A DNA stretch of 64,000 nucleotides from Vigna angularis (taxonomy: Eukaryota > Streptophyta > Magnoliopsida > Fabales > Fabaceae): positions 50,131,630 to 50,195,629 of the forward strand of contig NC_068970.1 of NCBI RefSeq assembly GCF_016808095.1. Reading direction: 5' to 3'. The translations under genes and the position numbers were made by a program. Numbering within the stretch: position 1 is the first letter of the stretch; each line of letters starts with the position of its first letter. The notes beneath the pieces were generated by a model. That model worked only from the letters and a program-made list of their open reading frames with translations. It did no database searches and had not been told where the DNA came from. This document shows positions 1 to 11,569 of this stretch, in pieces.

Positions 1-1424
1 TCATTATTAGCAACATATTTTTCTTTTTCATAATATAAAACTTTACTTTTTAAATTTCTAATTTCTTCCGCTTGATATAAAAATTTATTTTTCAAACTTC
101 TGTTTTCTTCAGATAAATTTGTAAATTCAGTTTTCAAATTATCATTTATCTTAGAGAGATTTTCAGAAGTAGATTTCAAATTTTCATTTTCTTCAAGAAT
201 ATTTTCAAAATTCAATTTTAACTTTTTGAAGTCCCTTTTCAATTTCTTATGAGCTATATCTAATTTTTCAGATTCTACTAATAAAGCAGCATAAGTATCA
301 TGCAGTTCATCTTCATCCATATGACTATCATTATCAGAATAGTGTGAACTACTTACTTGGCTGACGTTATCATCATCTGCCATCAAACAAATGTTTGCTT
401 CTTCATCTGAGTCGCTTGAATCTGAAATGGTCTCATTGTCGTCTTCCCAGGCAATGTAGGCCTTCTTTTTCTTGAAGAATCTTTTCTCCTTCTTGTCTTC
501 ACCCTTCTTTTGATTTGGGCAGTCTGCTTTTAGATGCCCCTTTTCTCCACAGCCATAACATCGGTAATTTGAGGAAGATGCTTGATTATCTTTCTTTTCG
601 TATCTAAATCTTCCTTTACCTTTAGACTTCATGAACCTGTTTAACCTTTTGATCATAAGACTTAAATTTTCTTCTTCGTCTGAGTCTTCATCTTCTGATT
701 TACCTTTGCTTCTTTCGACTTCCGACTTTAATGCCAAACTCTTCTTGTTGTTTTTGGCTTTTGCTTCTTCTTCATCAAGTCTTCCAAGATCTAGTTCATG
801 TTCCCTCAACTTTCCAAATAATGCAGCCATGGTCATTGTGTTGAGATTTTGTGACTCAGAAATTGCAGTCACTTTTGGTTGCCAAGACCTGTCTAAAGAT
901 TTCAAGATTTTAATAATAAGCTCATCAGTATCGAAAGACTTACCTAATCCAATAAGATGATTTACGATGTTGGTGAAGCGTTTCTGAACATCTACTATTG
1001 TTTCCCCTTGCTTCATCCTGAACATTTCGTATTCCTGGATTAAGGTATTCTTCCTAGCTCTCTTAACATCATCTGTACCTTCATGGGTTACTCTAAGTAC
1101 TTCCCACATTTCTTGTGCAGTTTTACAAATAGAAATCCTGTAAAACTCGTCAACAGTTAAAGCAGATGAAATAATATTACGAGCTTTTACATCATTACCA
1201 AATTTTCTCTTATCTTCAGCAGTCCATTGGTCACGGGGCTTTGGTTCCTGCATATTGTTAATTGGAACAAAAGGACCAGATACAACAGCATCCCAAATAT
1301 CTATATCAATAGATTCCATAAATATTTGCATTCTTACCTTCCAGAATGCGTAATTTTAACCTGTGAATAGTGGTGGTCTATTGATAGAAGCACCCTCTGC
1401 AAATGTTTGATGCGATCCCGCCAT
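1..1424 (-). pseudogene. Copia retrotransposon gag (5' part of gag-pol), cut by window edge
   Basis: Reading the minus strand from the ATG at 1424-1422 gives a gag protein of Ty1/Copia type. It starts MAGSHQTFAEGASINRPPLF, followed by a UBN2-type gag core (about residues 30-230), a CCHC zinc knuckle CYGCGEKGHLKADC near 525-565, and an acidic Ser/Asp stretch leading into a Lys/Glu-rich coiled coil. The frame is open from the knuckle to base 1 and should continue into protease and integrase outside the window. One in-frame stop (TAA) lies about 23 codons after the ATG, in the motif normally read as F-T-G-x-N-Y, so this copy cannot make full gag from that ATG. Otherwise it is little decayed. The primer-binding site and LTR follow directly upstream at higher coordinates. 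Confidence 0.9.
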
Positions 1425-1444
1425 TTGAATGACTATCAAAGCAA

Positions 1445-1456
1445 GCTCTGATACCA
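1445..1456 (-). other. Primer-binding site of the Copia element (initiator tRNA-Met)
   Basis: On the minus strand this reads TGGTATCAGAGC, the standard plant PBS complementary to the 3' end of initiator methionine tRNA. It lies two bases inside the LTR end and about 20 bases upstream of the gag ATG, which fixes the element's orientation. Confidence 0.95.
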
Positions 1457-1458
1457 AT

Positions 1459-2490
1459 TGTCAGAGCGGCTGCAGCGGAATGGTTAGCGTGGGATAACAA
1501 ACCAAGAGGGGGGGTGAATTGGTTCTTACTAAAATCGTGTGCCTTAAAAATTTCTACTCAATTAAACTTACTTAGCAAATAATAAAGACAATAAAATAGA
1601 GTAAGGTTGAGAGAAATTTGCACAGTTGATTTTATCCTGGTTCGGATCTTACCAATCCTACGTCCAGTCGCTTATCTCAAAAACAAGATAAACACTTCAC
1701 TAATCACAAAACTATTACAAACTACAATCACACAGATACAATTTGTAAAAGTTTAGAAGACACCTCTCTTGAAGCCACAAGAGATGAAACAACACCTCCT
1801 TTGAATCTTCACAAAGGATGAAACACTTCCTTCGAATACTTCACGAAGGATGATTCTCTTCCAGACACTTCCTCAGACACACCAAGGATGAACAAGCTAT
1901 TCCTCTGTCACCGCAGTAGCACTTTAGGACTTTGCAGACAAGAGTTTCTTTAGCTTCAATAGAGTTCTCAAAGAGTTCAGAGATTTTTGCACAAGGGAAG
2001 AGTTGAAGTTGAGAGAAAATGAGAGTCTATTTATAGACTCATCCAAAGGCTCCTCCATTTTCGCTTTTAGACTTTCTGACTGTGTTAGATACTTCAACGG
2101 CTCTAAAAACGGCTAGTTTTTCAAACATTCACCTTGTTAATCGATTAACAGCCCTTGTTAATTGATTAACGCTAATCGATTAACACCCTCTGTTAATCGA
2201 TTAGCACTGCACTGCTGGGCTTCTCCATGGCTCTCTGGAACAATCGATTAACAGCCCTTGTTAATCGATTAACGTTAATCGATTAACACCCTCTGTTAAT
2301 CGATTAACACTGCACAGAATTTTGCTTATGATTTATTTTTACATCACTTTTGAATACATACATGAAACTACTAATTTTCCTATGTTCATACAATTATTAC
2401 AAAATATTTCAAGTCTACAAAGATCATTCTTGATTGTTCTTGACTTGATTTGGACATCATCAAAACTTCATCTTCATCATTTTGCTAACA
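1459..2490 (-). mobile_element. 5' LTR of the Copia element (1032 bp)
   Basis: On the plus strand the LTR runs from TGTCAGAGCGG to TTTTGCTAACA, so in element orientation it starts TGTTAGCAAAATGATGAAG and ends CTCTGACA, a canonical TG...CA. The bases just outside (2491-2495, TAGAG) are the likely target duplication, but the partner LTR lies outside the window and this cannot be checked. Positions about 2135-2310 hold a duplicated block of about 90 bp rich in the palindrome TTAATCGATTAA. Confidence 0.88.
2135..2310. repeat. Duplicated palindrome cassette inside the Copia LTR
   Basis: The motif TTAATCGATTAA or a one-base variant occurs about eight times in two copies of a block of about 90 bp, separated by a short GC-richer spacer near 2205-2245. 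The motif is self-complementary, so each copy reads the same on both strands. It lies in the LTR where U3/promoter sequences are expected, but a regulatory role is inference. Confidence 0.8.
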
Positions 2491-2495
2491 TAGAG

Positions 2496-3390
2496 ATAGT
2501 GAGCAAAATGCACTCTCTCGCACTATTTTTTTTTTGGTCATAAAATAACATATGACGTCAGCGACCAACCTACCCAATGTCATAGTACATTATACAGTGG
2601 ATGCCCTAACTGGCTGACGTCTAATTGGCACTCAAAATCCATTTTTGCTCTACATTTTTTTATTAATTTTATAAACACATTTAGGCATTGGCCCTATCAA
2701 CCTTCTGACATATAAATTTTATATGGAGAGCGAAACATCTTTTCGGTTCAAGTTTTTAATGAATCCAATAGACTTAGACGATGTTTCTTTAACCCAACCA
2801 ATGTCTAAACGACTACAAACATCAACTTTGAGGATTTCCGACATTATATGCTTCATTTTCTTATGGCTTGAGCTGGGCAGCATAACAACTCAAGCTAGGT
2901 AGCTTGACAGCACGAGCTTAATAGCTTGTCAACCTAAGCTCTACAGTTACACAGCTAGAGCCTGAGAAGTGTTCAACATCGTATTGGACATCGGTGGAAA
3001 AGTAAAGCCGACTTTGAACTACTTTATGATGTTAGTTAGGTTGGATGGCCAACATCTATTTCATCATTTTTTTACAAAGGTTGAGCTCAACAAGTATTGA
3101 ACGTGATATTGAACGTTGATGGTCTACCAAAACTGACTTTGAACGTGTTTATGACGCCGATCGAGTTAGGTGACCAACGTCTAATTCCTGATTTGGTTTG
3201 CATGTACTTGCAGTTTACCTCCACCCCCTATGTTTCACTATGTTGACTTTTGGTGATAAGAGTTGACTTAGTGCATGACTAGGGGCAATCTTGGGCAATT
3301 ACCACCCTTTCATCGGTAAGCTAGGCATTCTAGGAATTTTTCTTTAGAGATAGTCCCACCATTTGAGTCCATACCATTAGAGTCTCAGCA
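2496..3390. other. Non-coding stretch, no gene seen
   Basis: No convincing coding frame is seen. The stretch has repeated phrases such as GACGTC, 'gaccaac' and 'ttgaacgt' spaced irregularly, the look of a decayed transposon end (CACTA subterminal regions look similar) or retrotransposon leader. The last part (about 3210-3390) probably belongs to the leader of the gag remnant that follows. Confidence 0.4.
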
Positions 3391-3400
3391 TTCTGATTAT

Positions 3401-5065
3401 GTGTCTACTGCTTCATACGTTGTGCATACCACATCTAATTCTGCATCTGCATATGATTGTGAATCTGCATCTTCATCTTCATCTACATCTGCATCTTCAT
3501 ATTTTCAGCATACTAAGAACAATATGGCTCAACCTCCACCTCGCGAGAGGACTCTTAAGGAGTTGGCTACACCTGACTTCACATATGAAAGCTTGTGCCA
3601 TCCAGTATCCTGATGAAGGCGTGTCATATGTTCTCAAAACTAGACTAATCCATTTGTTTTCCAAGTTTCATGGTCTTACAAGTGAATGCCCACACAAGCA
3701 TCTGAAGGAGTTCCACATAGTATATTCAACAATGAAGCCTTCAGATGTTCCTAAAGATCACATATTCCTAAAGGTGTTTCCACATTCATTAGAGGGGGTG
3801 GCAAAGGATTGGTTGTACTACCTTGCGCCTATGTCTATCACGAGTTGGGATGATCTTAAGAGATTATTTTTGGATAAATTTTTCCCAACATCCAGGACCA
3901 TGGCCATAAGGAAAGATATTTCTAGAATTAGGCAACTCGGTGGTGAAAGCTTATATGAATATTGGGAAAGATTTAAGAAGCTTTGTGCAAGCTGCCCACA
4001 CCACCAGATCTTAGAGCAAATCCTTCTCCAATACTTCAATGAAGGTCTAAACAACTTGGAAAGGAGTATGATAGAAGCTGCCAGTGGTGGAGCCTTTGGT
4101 AATGACACCTGCTGAAGCCAGACATTTGATTAAGAAAATGGCTTCTAACTCTCAACAGTTCAGCGCAAGGAATGATGCTAGGTTCTTATTTTGCAAATAT
4201 AAAGATAAAGAGCAAGCTTGATGCTCTTGTTAATTTGATGACTCAATTGGCTGGGAATCAGAATCAGAAGTCTGCAACTGTTGCACGTTTATGTGGTATT
4301 TTCCCTTCCAGTGACCATTATACTGATGTTTGTCCATCTTTGCAACAATCTATTGGCCCTGATTCACCTCAAGCTTATGTTGCAAACATCTACAACAATA
4401 GGTAGTCGCAGCCACAACCACAACAGCAGCAAAATTATGACCTCTCTAGCAACAAATACAAGTCAAGGTGGAGGAATTACCTTAATCTGAGATGGTCTAA
4501 TGTTTTGCAGCAGCAACAACTTCCACCACCACCACCACCATTCCAGAATATTGGCGGTCAGAGTAGACCGTTTGTGCCTCTACCACTAGTCCAACAATAT
4601 CAAAGGCAACAACATCAACATGATATGTCTGCACCAATAACTCCTCTTCAACCTTCCACCTCTGAGTCATCATTGAAAGAGTTAGTCAGGTATATGACTA
4701 TGCAAAATATGCAGTTCCAACAAGAGACTAGAGCGTCGATCTAGAGCCTGACCAATCAGATGGGGCAGATGGCCACACAACTAAATCAAGCATAGTCACA
4801 AAATTTGGATAGATTGCCTTCTCAAACTGTGCAGAATCCTAGAAATAAAAATGTTAGTGCCATCACCCTGAGATATGGGAAGCAAATTCAGATATCCACT
4901 ATGTCACCTCTTGCACCTGCACCTACATCCACACATGCACCTACTCAACCTAATAAAGAGGATGATCTTACTACATCTAAGAGAAAAAAAGAAGAGCAGG
5001 CAGGTACAAGCAGGAAACTTCAGCCAGGTGGACCTTCTTCTTCCCCAGCACTTCTTTTGACGTGA
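3401..5065 (+). pseudogene. Athila-type Ty3/Gypsy gag remnant
   Basis: Joined across frames, this is the gag of an Athila/Calypso-type element. The N-terminal part reads PPPRERTLKELATPDFTYES, then comes a retrotransposon gag core with signatures FHGLTSECPHKHLKEFH, AKDWLYYLAP, ESLYEYWERFKKLCASCPHH and a Gln/Pro-rich tail. There is a frameshift near 3600 between the leader and the core, a stop after GGAFG at about 4113, and further stops at about 4404 and 4741. The early part also carries low-complexity CATCTG/CATCTT repeats. Homology ends near 5065 at a sequence reading DVNL, and no protease or reverse transcriptase follows, so the element is truncated on this side. It is not translatable as one protein. 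Confidence 0.85.
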
Positions 5066-5309
5066 ACCTTATAGAAATTCTTACAATATTTACAACTAAC
5101 TATATAAATTACCACTTTTTATATTAGTTAATATAAAAAATCACTATAAAAAGTGATTTTTATTTGTATTTTGTTTATAGCTTTATATTTTTTTAAAAAA
5201 ATTAGTTGTTTTTAGCGTGAACAAATTACATATAATATTATCATATAAGCAAACAATACACATAATATAGTTTATTAAAAGAAATAGGTTTAATCATCTT
5301 AAAGAAATA

Positions 5310-5350
5310 GGTTTAATCATCTTGGACATCCCTATTTCTGTAGGATTTAT
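5310..5350 (+). repeat. Orphan MULE terminal-repeat fragment
   Basis: The sequence beginning GGTTTAATCATCTTGGACAT matches the outer end of the right TIR of the MULE at 59981-61414 (GGTTTAATCATCTCGGACAT) over about 40 bp. A shorter partial copy lies just before it at 5287. No partner end was found nearby, so it looks like the stub of a lost element. Confidence 0.5.
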
Positions 5351-5770
5351 AATGCACTTATCATTTGTAGATACTTAAAAGATAATATTTAAAATTATTT
5401 TTTAATTAAACTTGTAATTATCTCTTTAAATACAATTAACTTTTATTTTTCAATATTTTTGTTAAAATTATTTCTCATATATACACCATTGGTTACAATA
5501 TATTATAATAAAATTAAAATTTTAATAATGATATAAAAACAAATTATAGAAATATTTTATTAATAGAAGTCAAATATTTTTAATATTCAAAATTAATATA
5601 AAAGATAAAAAAGAAAATCACGCAATCATTATTTCTGATAATAAATAACATGTACTAATACTGCAATTAAAAAAAGTTATTGATTATTAGTGTGGTGACT
5701 TCCCGGATACCACGGCAAGTTGAAACTAAAAAGTATCTTACTTTTTCAATGAACTTAGAAGTCAAATTTC

Positions 5771-5890
<120 letters not shown>

Positions 5891-7351
5891 GTCTTTGATA
5901 TAATATTATACATATAAGTAATGGTAATTAATATAATATAAAAATAATTTAATTATGTTAGAACTCTTTTATAAATTGAAACTTTTTAATTGAGTTTTTA
6001 TTAAAAAAAATTATTAAATATATAAAAATTTATATTTTTAATTGAGTTAATGTGATTAATATATGAGAATTAATAATAAATTATATTTATATAAATATCT
6101 AATTTATCATTTTTTTTATAATTTACTTTTAGTTAAAAAACTAGTAGTGAATTTTGAATTAAGAAAATAATTTTGTTGATTTCCATCTAACTTTATTAAT
6201 TATATATATGATTCTTTTGTAATTTTCTCAAACAAATATAATTTGTCTTGTGAGAACAAAAATATTTTATTTTATACGAATAATTTGTTGATTGTAGTTT
6301 AATATTATTGTTGATGTGAAATTAAACTGTTGGGGTTAATACAAATAATTCTTTTGTGGTTAATATATATATTAAATTGTTGTGATTAATAAATTATGTA
6401 TGAAATTTTAGGAGTTAAGTAATTTTTATCTGATAAGAGTGCATATGTTGTGTCCGATTCTGTTCTTAATATATATATAAAAAAAACACTTAATTAAAAA
6501 TATCCAAATATACTATAGACTTGAAACCTAATTAGTTCCAAAAATTCAATGTATCATCTTATAAACCCTTTTCTTTCTTTCTTTTCTTCTCTTATCTTCT
6601 CATTTCATTACATTCTCAACCGTAACTCATCTAAGAAGATCAAATCAATATAATGTAATCTGGATAGACCCATATGCGTAGTGGTCTTTATCAAATAAAG
6701 ATTAAAAAATATCATTTTTTTTTTCAAATTACACGTATATAAATGTTACATATAGATATATGATCATTGAAGCGACTCAATGAAAAATTTATCAGTAACA
6801 AATTCTGTTGAAGAAAAACATAACTTTCATTAGCTTTGAGACTATAATGTAATTAACAGAATATTTATTATACTTCGATATTGAACATTTAACGTATGGT
6901 GATGTTGGTTGAATTCTAATAAAAAATTCATGAACTTTTGATAATAAGTTTGAACTCTAAAAAAATAAAGACTTTGATTAGAATATTATGAATGAAAGAA
7001 GAAATGAATATTAAATCATTCATCATACGTTAACTTATTATAATTTAACAATTATATTATAGTTTAGAGTTAACTTAAAGTTGTAAGTTTGAAAGAAATA
7101 TTATATTAATGTTTTAATGATTATATAATAAAAAATAGTTCATATTATCTTATTCTTAACTAGGTTTCAATATTATTAGTAAAATTAATTTATTACTGAT
7201 TTAGTAATGAATTCATGGAATTACATACCAAGAAGTGTTCTGATATTTGTTGGATTAAAAAATATTATTGATTAAATTAAAAATTTTAATTTTATATATT
7301 TTCTTTAAGTAAAATATTATTATATGTTAGCACAAAAAATATAATTAATAT

Positions 7352-7492
7352 TGTACTATATAAAATATATCGATCGGAGTTAATGGTCATTCATGAGCAA
7401 TTATCAGGTATTAATAGGTTAGATTGTCTTAGGCTTTAACCTACGATATTCAAGGAAGGACGACCGACCCTCAAACAAATTTAACCGAAACA
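7352..7492 (+). repeat. 5' LTR, internally deleted (141 bp)
   Basis: It aligns to the two ends of the 387-bp 3' LTR. The middle, corresponding to about 9600-9860, is missing. The sequence just downstream (TTTGCCACCTATCGTGGGAC) occupies the primer-binding-site position and resembles the Gypsy-type 'TTTGGCGCC..C.GTGGG' motif with mutations. Confidence 0.8.
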
Positions 7493-7629
7493 TTTTGCCA
7501 CCTATCGTGGGACTCGAGCGGCATCTCCATGAAGCCACGAAAAACCAGACGCGCGCTCGGTCTCAACATCGCTACTTCGGATTAACACCAGGTTTTGCAA
7601 CAAGAGTAAAAAAATTCCGTAATAATTTC

Positions 7630-8280
7630 TAAAGACCTCTTAATTTTAAATTATAAAATATTATGCACAAGATGGTTCAGAGTTGCGTTCAACTTGGTCA
7701 GGTTCTACCAACTCTTAATTTTAAATTATAAAATATTATGCACAGCATGGTTCAAAAATGCGTTCAACCTTGTCAAGTTCTACCGACTCTTAATTTTAAA
7801 TTATAAAATATTATGCATAAGATGGTTCAGAGTTGTGTTCAACTTGGTCAGGTTCTACCAACTCTTAATTTTAAATTATAAAATATTATGCACAGCATGG
7901 TTCAGAAATGCGTTCAACCTTGTCAGGTTCTACCCACTCTTAATTTTAAATTATAAAATATTATGCACAGGACGGTTCAGAGCTGCGTTCAACTTGGTCA
8001 GGTTCTACCAACTCTTAATTTTAAATTATAAAATATTACGCACAAGATGATTTAGAAATGCGTTCAACCTTGTCAGGTTCTACAAACTCTTAATTTTAAA
8101 TTATAAAATATTATGCACAAGATTGTTCAGAGCTGCGTTCAACCTTGTTAGGTTCTACCGACTCTTAGTTTTAAATTATAAATTATAAAATATTATGTGC
8201 AGGAAGGTTAAGACCTCCACAGGTCAGGTTCTACCAACTTTTAATTTTAAATTATAAATTATAAAATATCATGTGTTGAA
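7630..8280. repeat. Tandem array A, 75-bp unit, 8-9 copies
   Basis: The phrase GGTTCTACC(A/G)ACTCTTAATTT recurs at 7701, 7776, 7851, 7926, 8001, 8076 and 8151, an exact 75-bp spacing, with one or two degenerate copies after. Because 75 is divisible by three, it gives a spurious 25-residue repeat protein in one frame. Adjacent copies alternate slightly (variants with 'cttggtca' and with 'ccttgtca'), hinting at a 150-bp higher-order unit. Confidence 0.92.
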
Positions 8281-8321
8281 AGGTTCAGACCTATCTTCAA
8301 CTGTGTCAGGTTATAATGGTC

Positions 8322-9160
8322 GCTCGGGGGGAAGTCAGAAAAATGACTTCAGAAATCCTCCCTCAACGCAGGAAGTCAGAAAAATGACTTCTGCCTCAAG
8401 CCGCTCGGGGGAAGTCAAAAAAGTGACCTCAGAAATTCCTGTTCAATGCAGGAAGTCAGAAAAATGACTTCACAAATCCCTGCTCAACGTAGGAAGTCAG
8501 AAAAATGACTCCTGCCTCAAGATCGCTCGGGGGAAGTCAGAAAAATGACTTTAAAAATCCCCGCTCAACGCAGGAAGTTAGAAAAATGACTCCTGCCGCA
8601 AGCCGCTCGGGAGGAAGTCAGAAAAATGACTTCAGAAATCCCCGCTCAACGTAGGAAGTCAAAAAAATTACTCCTGCCTTAAGACCGCTCGGGGCAAGTC
8701 AGAAAAATGACTTCAGAAATCCCCGCTCAGTGCAGGAAGTCAGAAAAATGACTCCTTCCTCAAGCCGCTCGGGAGGAAGTCAGAAAAATGACTTCAGAAA
8801 TCCCCGCTCAACGTAGGAAGTCAGAAAAATGACTCCTACGTCAAGACCGCTCGGGGGACGAAAGAAAAATGACTTCAGACCACTCAACACAGGAAGTCAG
8901 AAAAATGACTCCTGCCTCAAGACCGCTCGGGGGAAGTCAGAAAAATGACTTCAGAAATCCCCGCTCAATGCAGGAAGTAAAAAAAATGACTCCTACCTCA
9001 AGACCGCTCGGGGGAAGTCAAAAAAATAACTTCAGAAATCCCCGCTCAACGCAGGAAGTTAGAAAAATAACTCTTGCCTCAAGTCGCTCGGGGGAAGTTC
9101 GGAAAAGGGCTTCAGAAATCCCCGCTCAACGCAGGAAGTTCGAAAAAGAACTCTTATCAA
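8322..9160. repeat. Tandem array B, about 81-bp unit built of hairpin half-units
   Basis: The phrase GCTCGGG recurs at about 8322, 8403, 8525, 8605, 8687, 8767, 8849, 8925, 9006 and 9086, a period near 81 bp, with an extra half-unit of about 41 bp between 8403 and 8525. Each unit has two copies of GAAGTCA-gaaaaa-TGACT(T/C)C. Arms GAAGTCA and TGACTTC are perfect inverted complements around a 6-base spacer; the second half-unit has TGACTCC, giving a one-base bulge. Short open frames across the array are incidental. Confidence 0.9.
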
Positions 9161-9512
9161 TCAACTACTCAACAGGTTCAACTTTGTCAGGTTCCATTGC
9201 CTTTTCATTATAAAAATAAATTATAAAATATTGAAGCGTTTACTTTATTTTATTTAAAAGCATATTTTTTGAAGTGAAAATCTCTTGTAGAGAAAAAAGT
9301 GTCAAAGAGAACTCTTAGCATTTTCTGTTCAGTCTAGGGAACAGTTCCAAAGAGAACTCCTAGAGTTCGCAGCTTGGAACAAGGTGCAATGAAGACTTAA
9401 AGCGCATCGAAGATAGACTCTCTAAATACAACATGAACTACCTCTTTTAAAGCTCATAATAATCCTTATGCACCTCTTTCAACAAAGAGCTCGCTCGGGC
9501 TTGGGGGGCTTA

Positions 9513-9899
9513 TGTAGTATATAAAATAAACCGATCGGAGTTAATGGTCATTCATGGGCAATTATCAGGTATTAATAGGTTAGATTGCCTTACGCTTTAC
9601 AAATATACGATATTAATAATTGATTATTGGGTTTGATTGCCTAAAAATATATTGCGCTAATGGTTAATCAATGGACTTTGTCCTATAAATATACAATTGA
9701 TGTTCAGGTACGATCATCTTTTTCTATCATAATAAAATAGTGATCTCTCTTTATGAAACATATCTCACTTGAGCGTCGGAGTGTCTTCTGCAGATCAACA
9801 ACTCATCAAAGTGGATTGCATTCTCGGAGAGGATTGAAGATCAAAAGACAGTAGAGCAATGAAGGACGACCCAACCCTCATACCAATTTAACCGAAACA
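9513..9899 (+). repeat. 3' LTR of the coding-free element (387 bp)
   Basis: Starts TGTAGTATATAAAATAAACC after the polypurine tract and ends ACCGAAACA before TSD AATAT. It contains a TATAAATA box-like sequence near 9694 and serves as the full-length reference for the deleted 5' LTR. Confidence 0.85.
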
Positions 9900-9904
9900 A
9901 ATAT

Positions 9905-10086
9905 AAAATTGGAGAAGTTGTAAAATTAATTGAGTAAAACTAAATCAATTAAGTTAGTTAGTAAGGAAAAATATTTTTTAAATATGGTTTAATTAAAAAA
10001 TATGATTTATTACTAAAACTATAAGAGAGAAAAAAATGCAAAGGATGATTTTTATTGGATAAGAAAAATGAAATATTAAAAAATTT

Positions 10087-10127
<41 letters not shown>

Positions 10128-10495
10128 CTGCTTCAAATATACACCACGTTCAAAATCATTCTCAAAAGTCTTAGTTTGTTGACAAAATTTAGGATTTCAT
10201 GAGTCTAAGCGTTGACATAAGAAGATTAGTTTCAGTGTAGATATCCACGTAAAACTTTAATATATTTAAAAGAGAATTTTTTTTGAAATCATGATTATAT
10301 AATGGCCTAGAGGGATCCCGATCGGGACAAACGCCCTAGTGTGGCCGGTCATGGGGTAAGTCGTAATTAACCAAGATGTAATCCTGTCAACCTGGACAGT
10401 CAGGAAGAAAGGGAAGCAAACAGTAAGGTCATACCTTCACTAATACCTTACAAACCCTACGGTCAACTAGCTTACATCTATCCACGACAACTATT
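9905..10495. other. Non-coding gap with (TA)n at 10090-10126
   Basis: AT-rich sequence with a TA microsatellite, then from about 10310 a GC-richer leader that probably belongs to the Tat-type element that follows. No 5' LTR matching the 3' LTR at 18592 could be found here. Confidence 0.5.
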
Positions 10496-11400
10496 ATGGA
10501 AGCTCCTATGTCGGAGAAACCTCCTCCTGTATTGGATAAATATGATGGTTCCACGGATTCAGATGATCATCTCAGAACGTTTGTTAATGCGATGACATTC
10601 TACTCATCTAGTGACCAAGTTATGTGTAGAAGTTTCTCATTATAACTTAAGGGGGAGGCATTGGTATAGTACAACACTCTTCCCCAAATACAGTGGACTG
10701 TTTTGCCACTATGGAGTCTCTTTTTGGGAGACAGTATGCTTCCAGTCGAGTGTAAGAATTAATGCACATAGCGTTGGTGAATACTAGACAAGAGAAGGAA
10801 GAAACTTTAAAAGCTTTTATGAAAAGGTATAATGAGACAGCGCAAGGAGTTAAAGATGTCCATCAAACCTTTATCATCAACAACTTGTCTTCATGCCTAA
10901 AAGAAGGGTCATTTGCATAAAGTCTATGTGCTAGACCGCCTAAAACCATAGACGAACTTCAAGAAAGAGCTGCTGAATTTATCCTCATAGAAGATATGCG
11001 AATTCATAGAAAAAACAACAGCAGGAAGCCTCTACGGGCGAAGATAAGAAGGACGAAAAGCGATCATTTGGCAATGACGACAAAGGAGGGGAGGGGTCCT
11101 CGTCAAAAGGATTTTCCCTGAACACCCAAGTTTAATCATTATACAACCCTCAATGCACCTAGGGCAAGAATTATGGAGGAAGCCCTTAGTTTTGTCCTTC
11201 TCTCAGTCCGAAAGGCTCATACACCTAAAAATGCAGAGAGAAGGAAGCACTGCTAATATCATCAAAACATAGGGCATAATACGGAAGAATGCACAACACT
11301 AAAGGATGAGATCGAAAAGCTTATCCAAGCGAGTCATCTTCATAAGTATGTAAAGGAAGAACGAGCACAAATAAGAAGCCCACCAAGAAAGAAGTCTCGA
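10496..11400 (+). pseudogene. Tat-lineage Gypsy gag remnant
   Basis: From ATG 10496 the frame starts MEAPMSEKPPPVLDKYDGST and continues DDHLRTFVNAMTFYSSSDQ, the start of a Gypsy gag core of the plant Tat type. Stops interrupt it near 10643 and 10670 and frameshifts follow near 10730. In the shifted frames one can read ALVNTRQEKEETLKAFMKRY and IDELQERAAEFILIEDMRI, which are typical of the later gag. The product cannot be made. Protease and RT remnants follow in the same direction, so this is the 5' end of one old element. Confidence 0.78.
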
Positions 11401-11569
11401 ACGGTTATATCGAAAAGATGAACGAAGACAGAGGCAAAGTCGAAGTCGCAGTCGCAGTCGTGATCGATCGGTTCGTGGGCATATCAATACTATTTCGGGA
11501 GGATTTGTTGGAGGAGGGGTGTCTTCTTCGGCTTGCAAGAAGCAGCTAAGGAGCTTAAGAACCATTCAC

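Larger units (their letters stand above)
7352..9899 (+). mobile_element. Coding-free LTR retrotransposon (LARD/Tat-derived) with TSD AATAT
   Basis: Two related LTRs bound this 2.55-kb element: 5' LTR 7352-7492 and 3' LTR 9513-9899. Both share the start TGTA(C/G)TATATAAAAT, the block CGATCGGAGTTAATGGTCAT and the end TTTAACCGAAACA. The bases outside are identical 5-mers, AATAT at 7347-7351 and at 9900-9904, so this is one insertion. The 5' LTR has lost about 245 bp relative to the 3' LTR. A polypurine tract (GCTTGGGGGGCTTA, ending at 9512) precedes the 3' LTR. The interior has no gag or pol, only two tandem arrays and short unique stretches. The layout (tandem arrays just upstream of the 3' LTR, this polypurine tract) fits the hypervariable 3' region known for Tat/Ogre Gypsy elements, so it is probably a deletion derivative of that lineage. 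Confidence 0.85.

Noticed and set aside
7694..8050. 118-codon repeat protein
   Set aside because: Artefact of the 75-bp tandem array, which is a multiple of three; no start context or family.
8273..9213. Possible CRISPR array or repeat-protein gene
   Set aside because: Units are contiguous without unique spacers, it is a plant nuclear genome, and the frames (8273-8467, 8869-9213) come from the repeat.
11299..11565. 88-codon minus-strand frame in the Gypsy remnant
   Set aside because: Antisense to the gag/protease linker; Arg/Leu-rich low complexity without homology.
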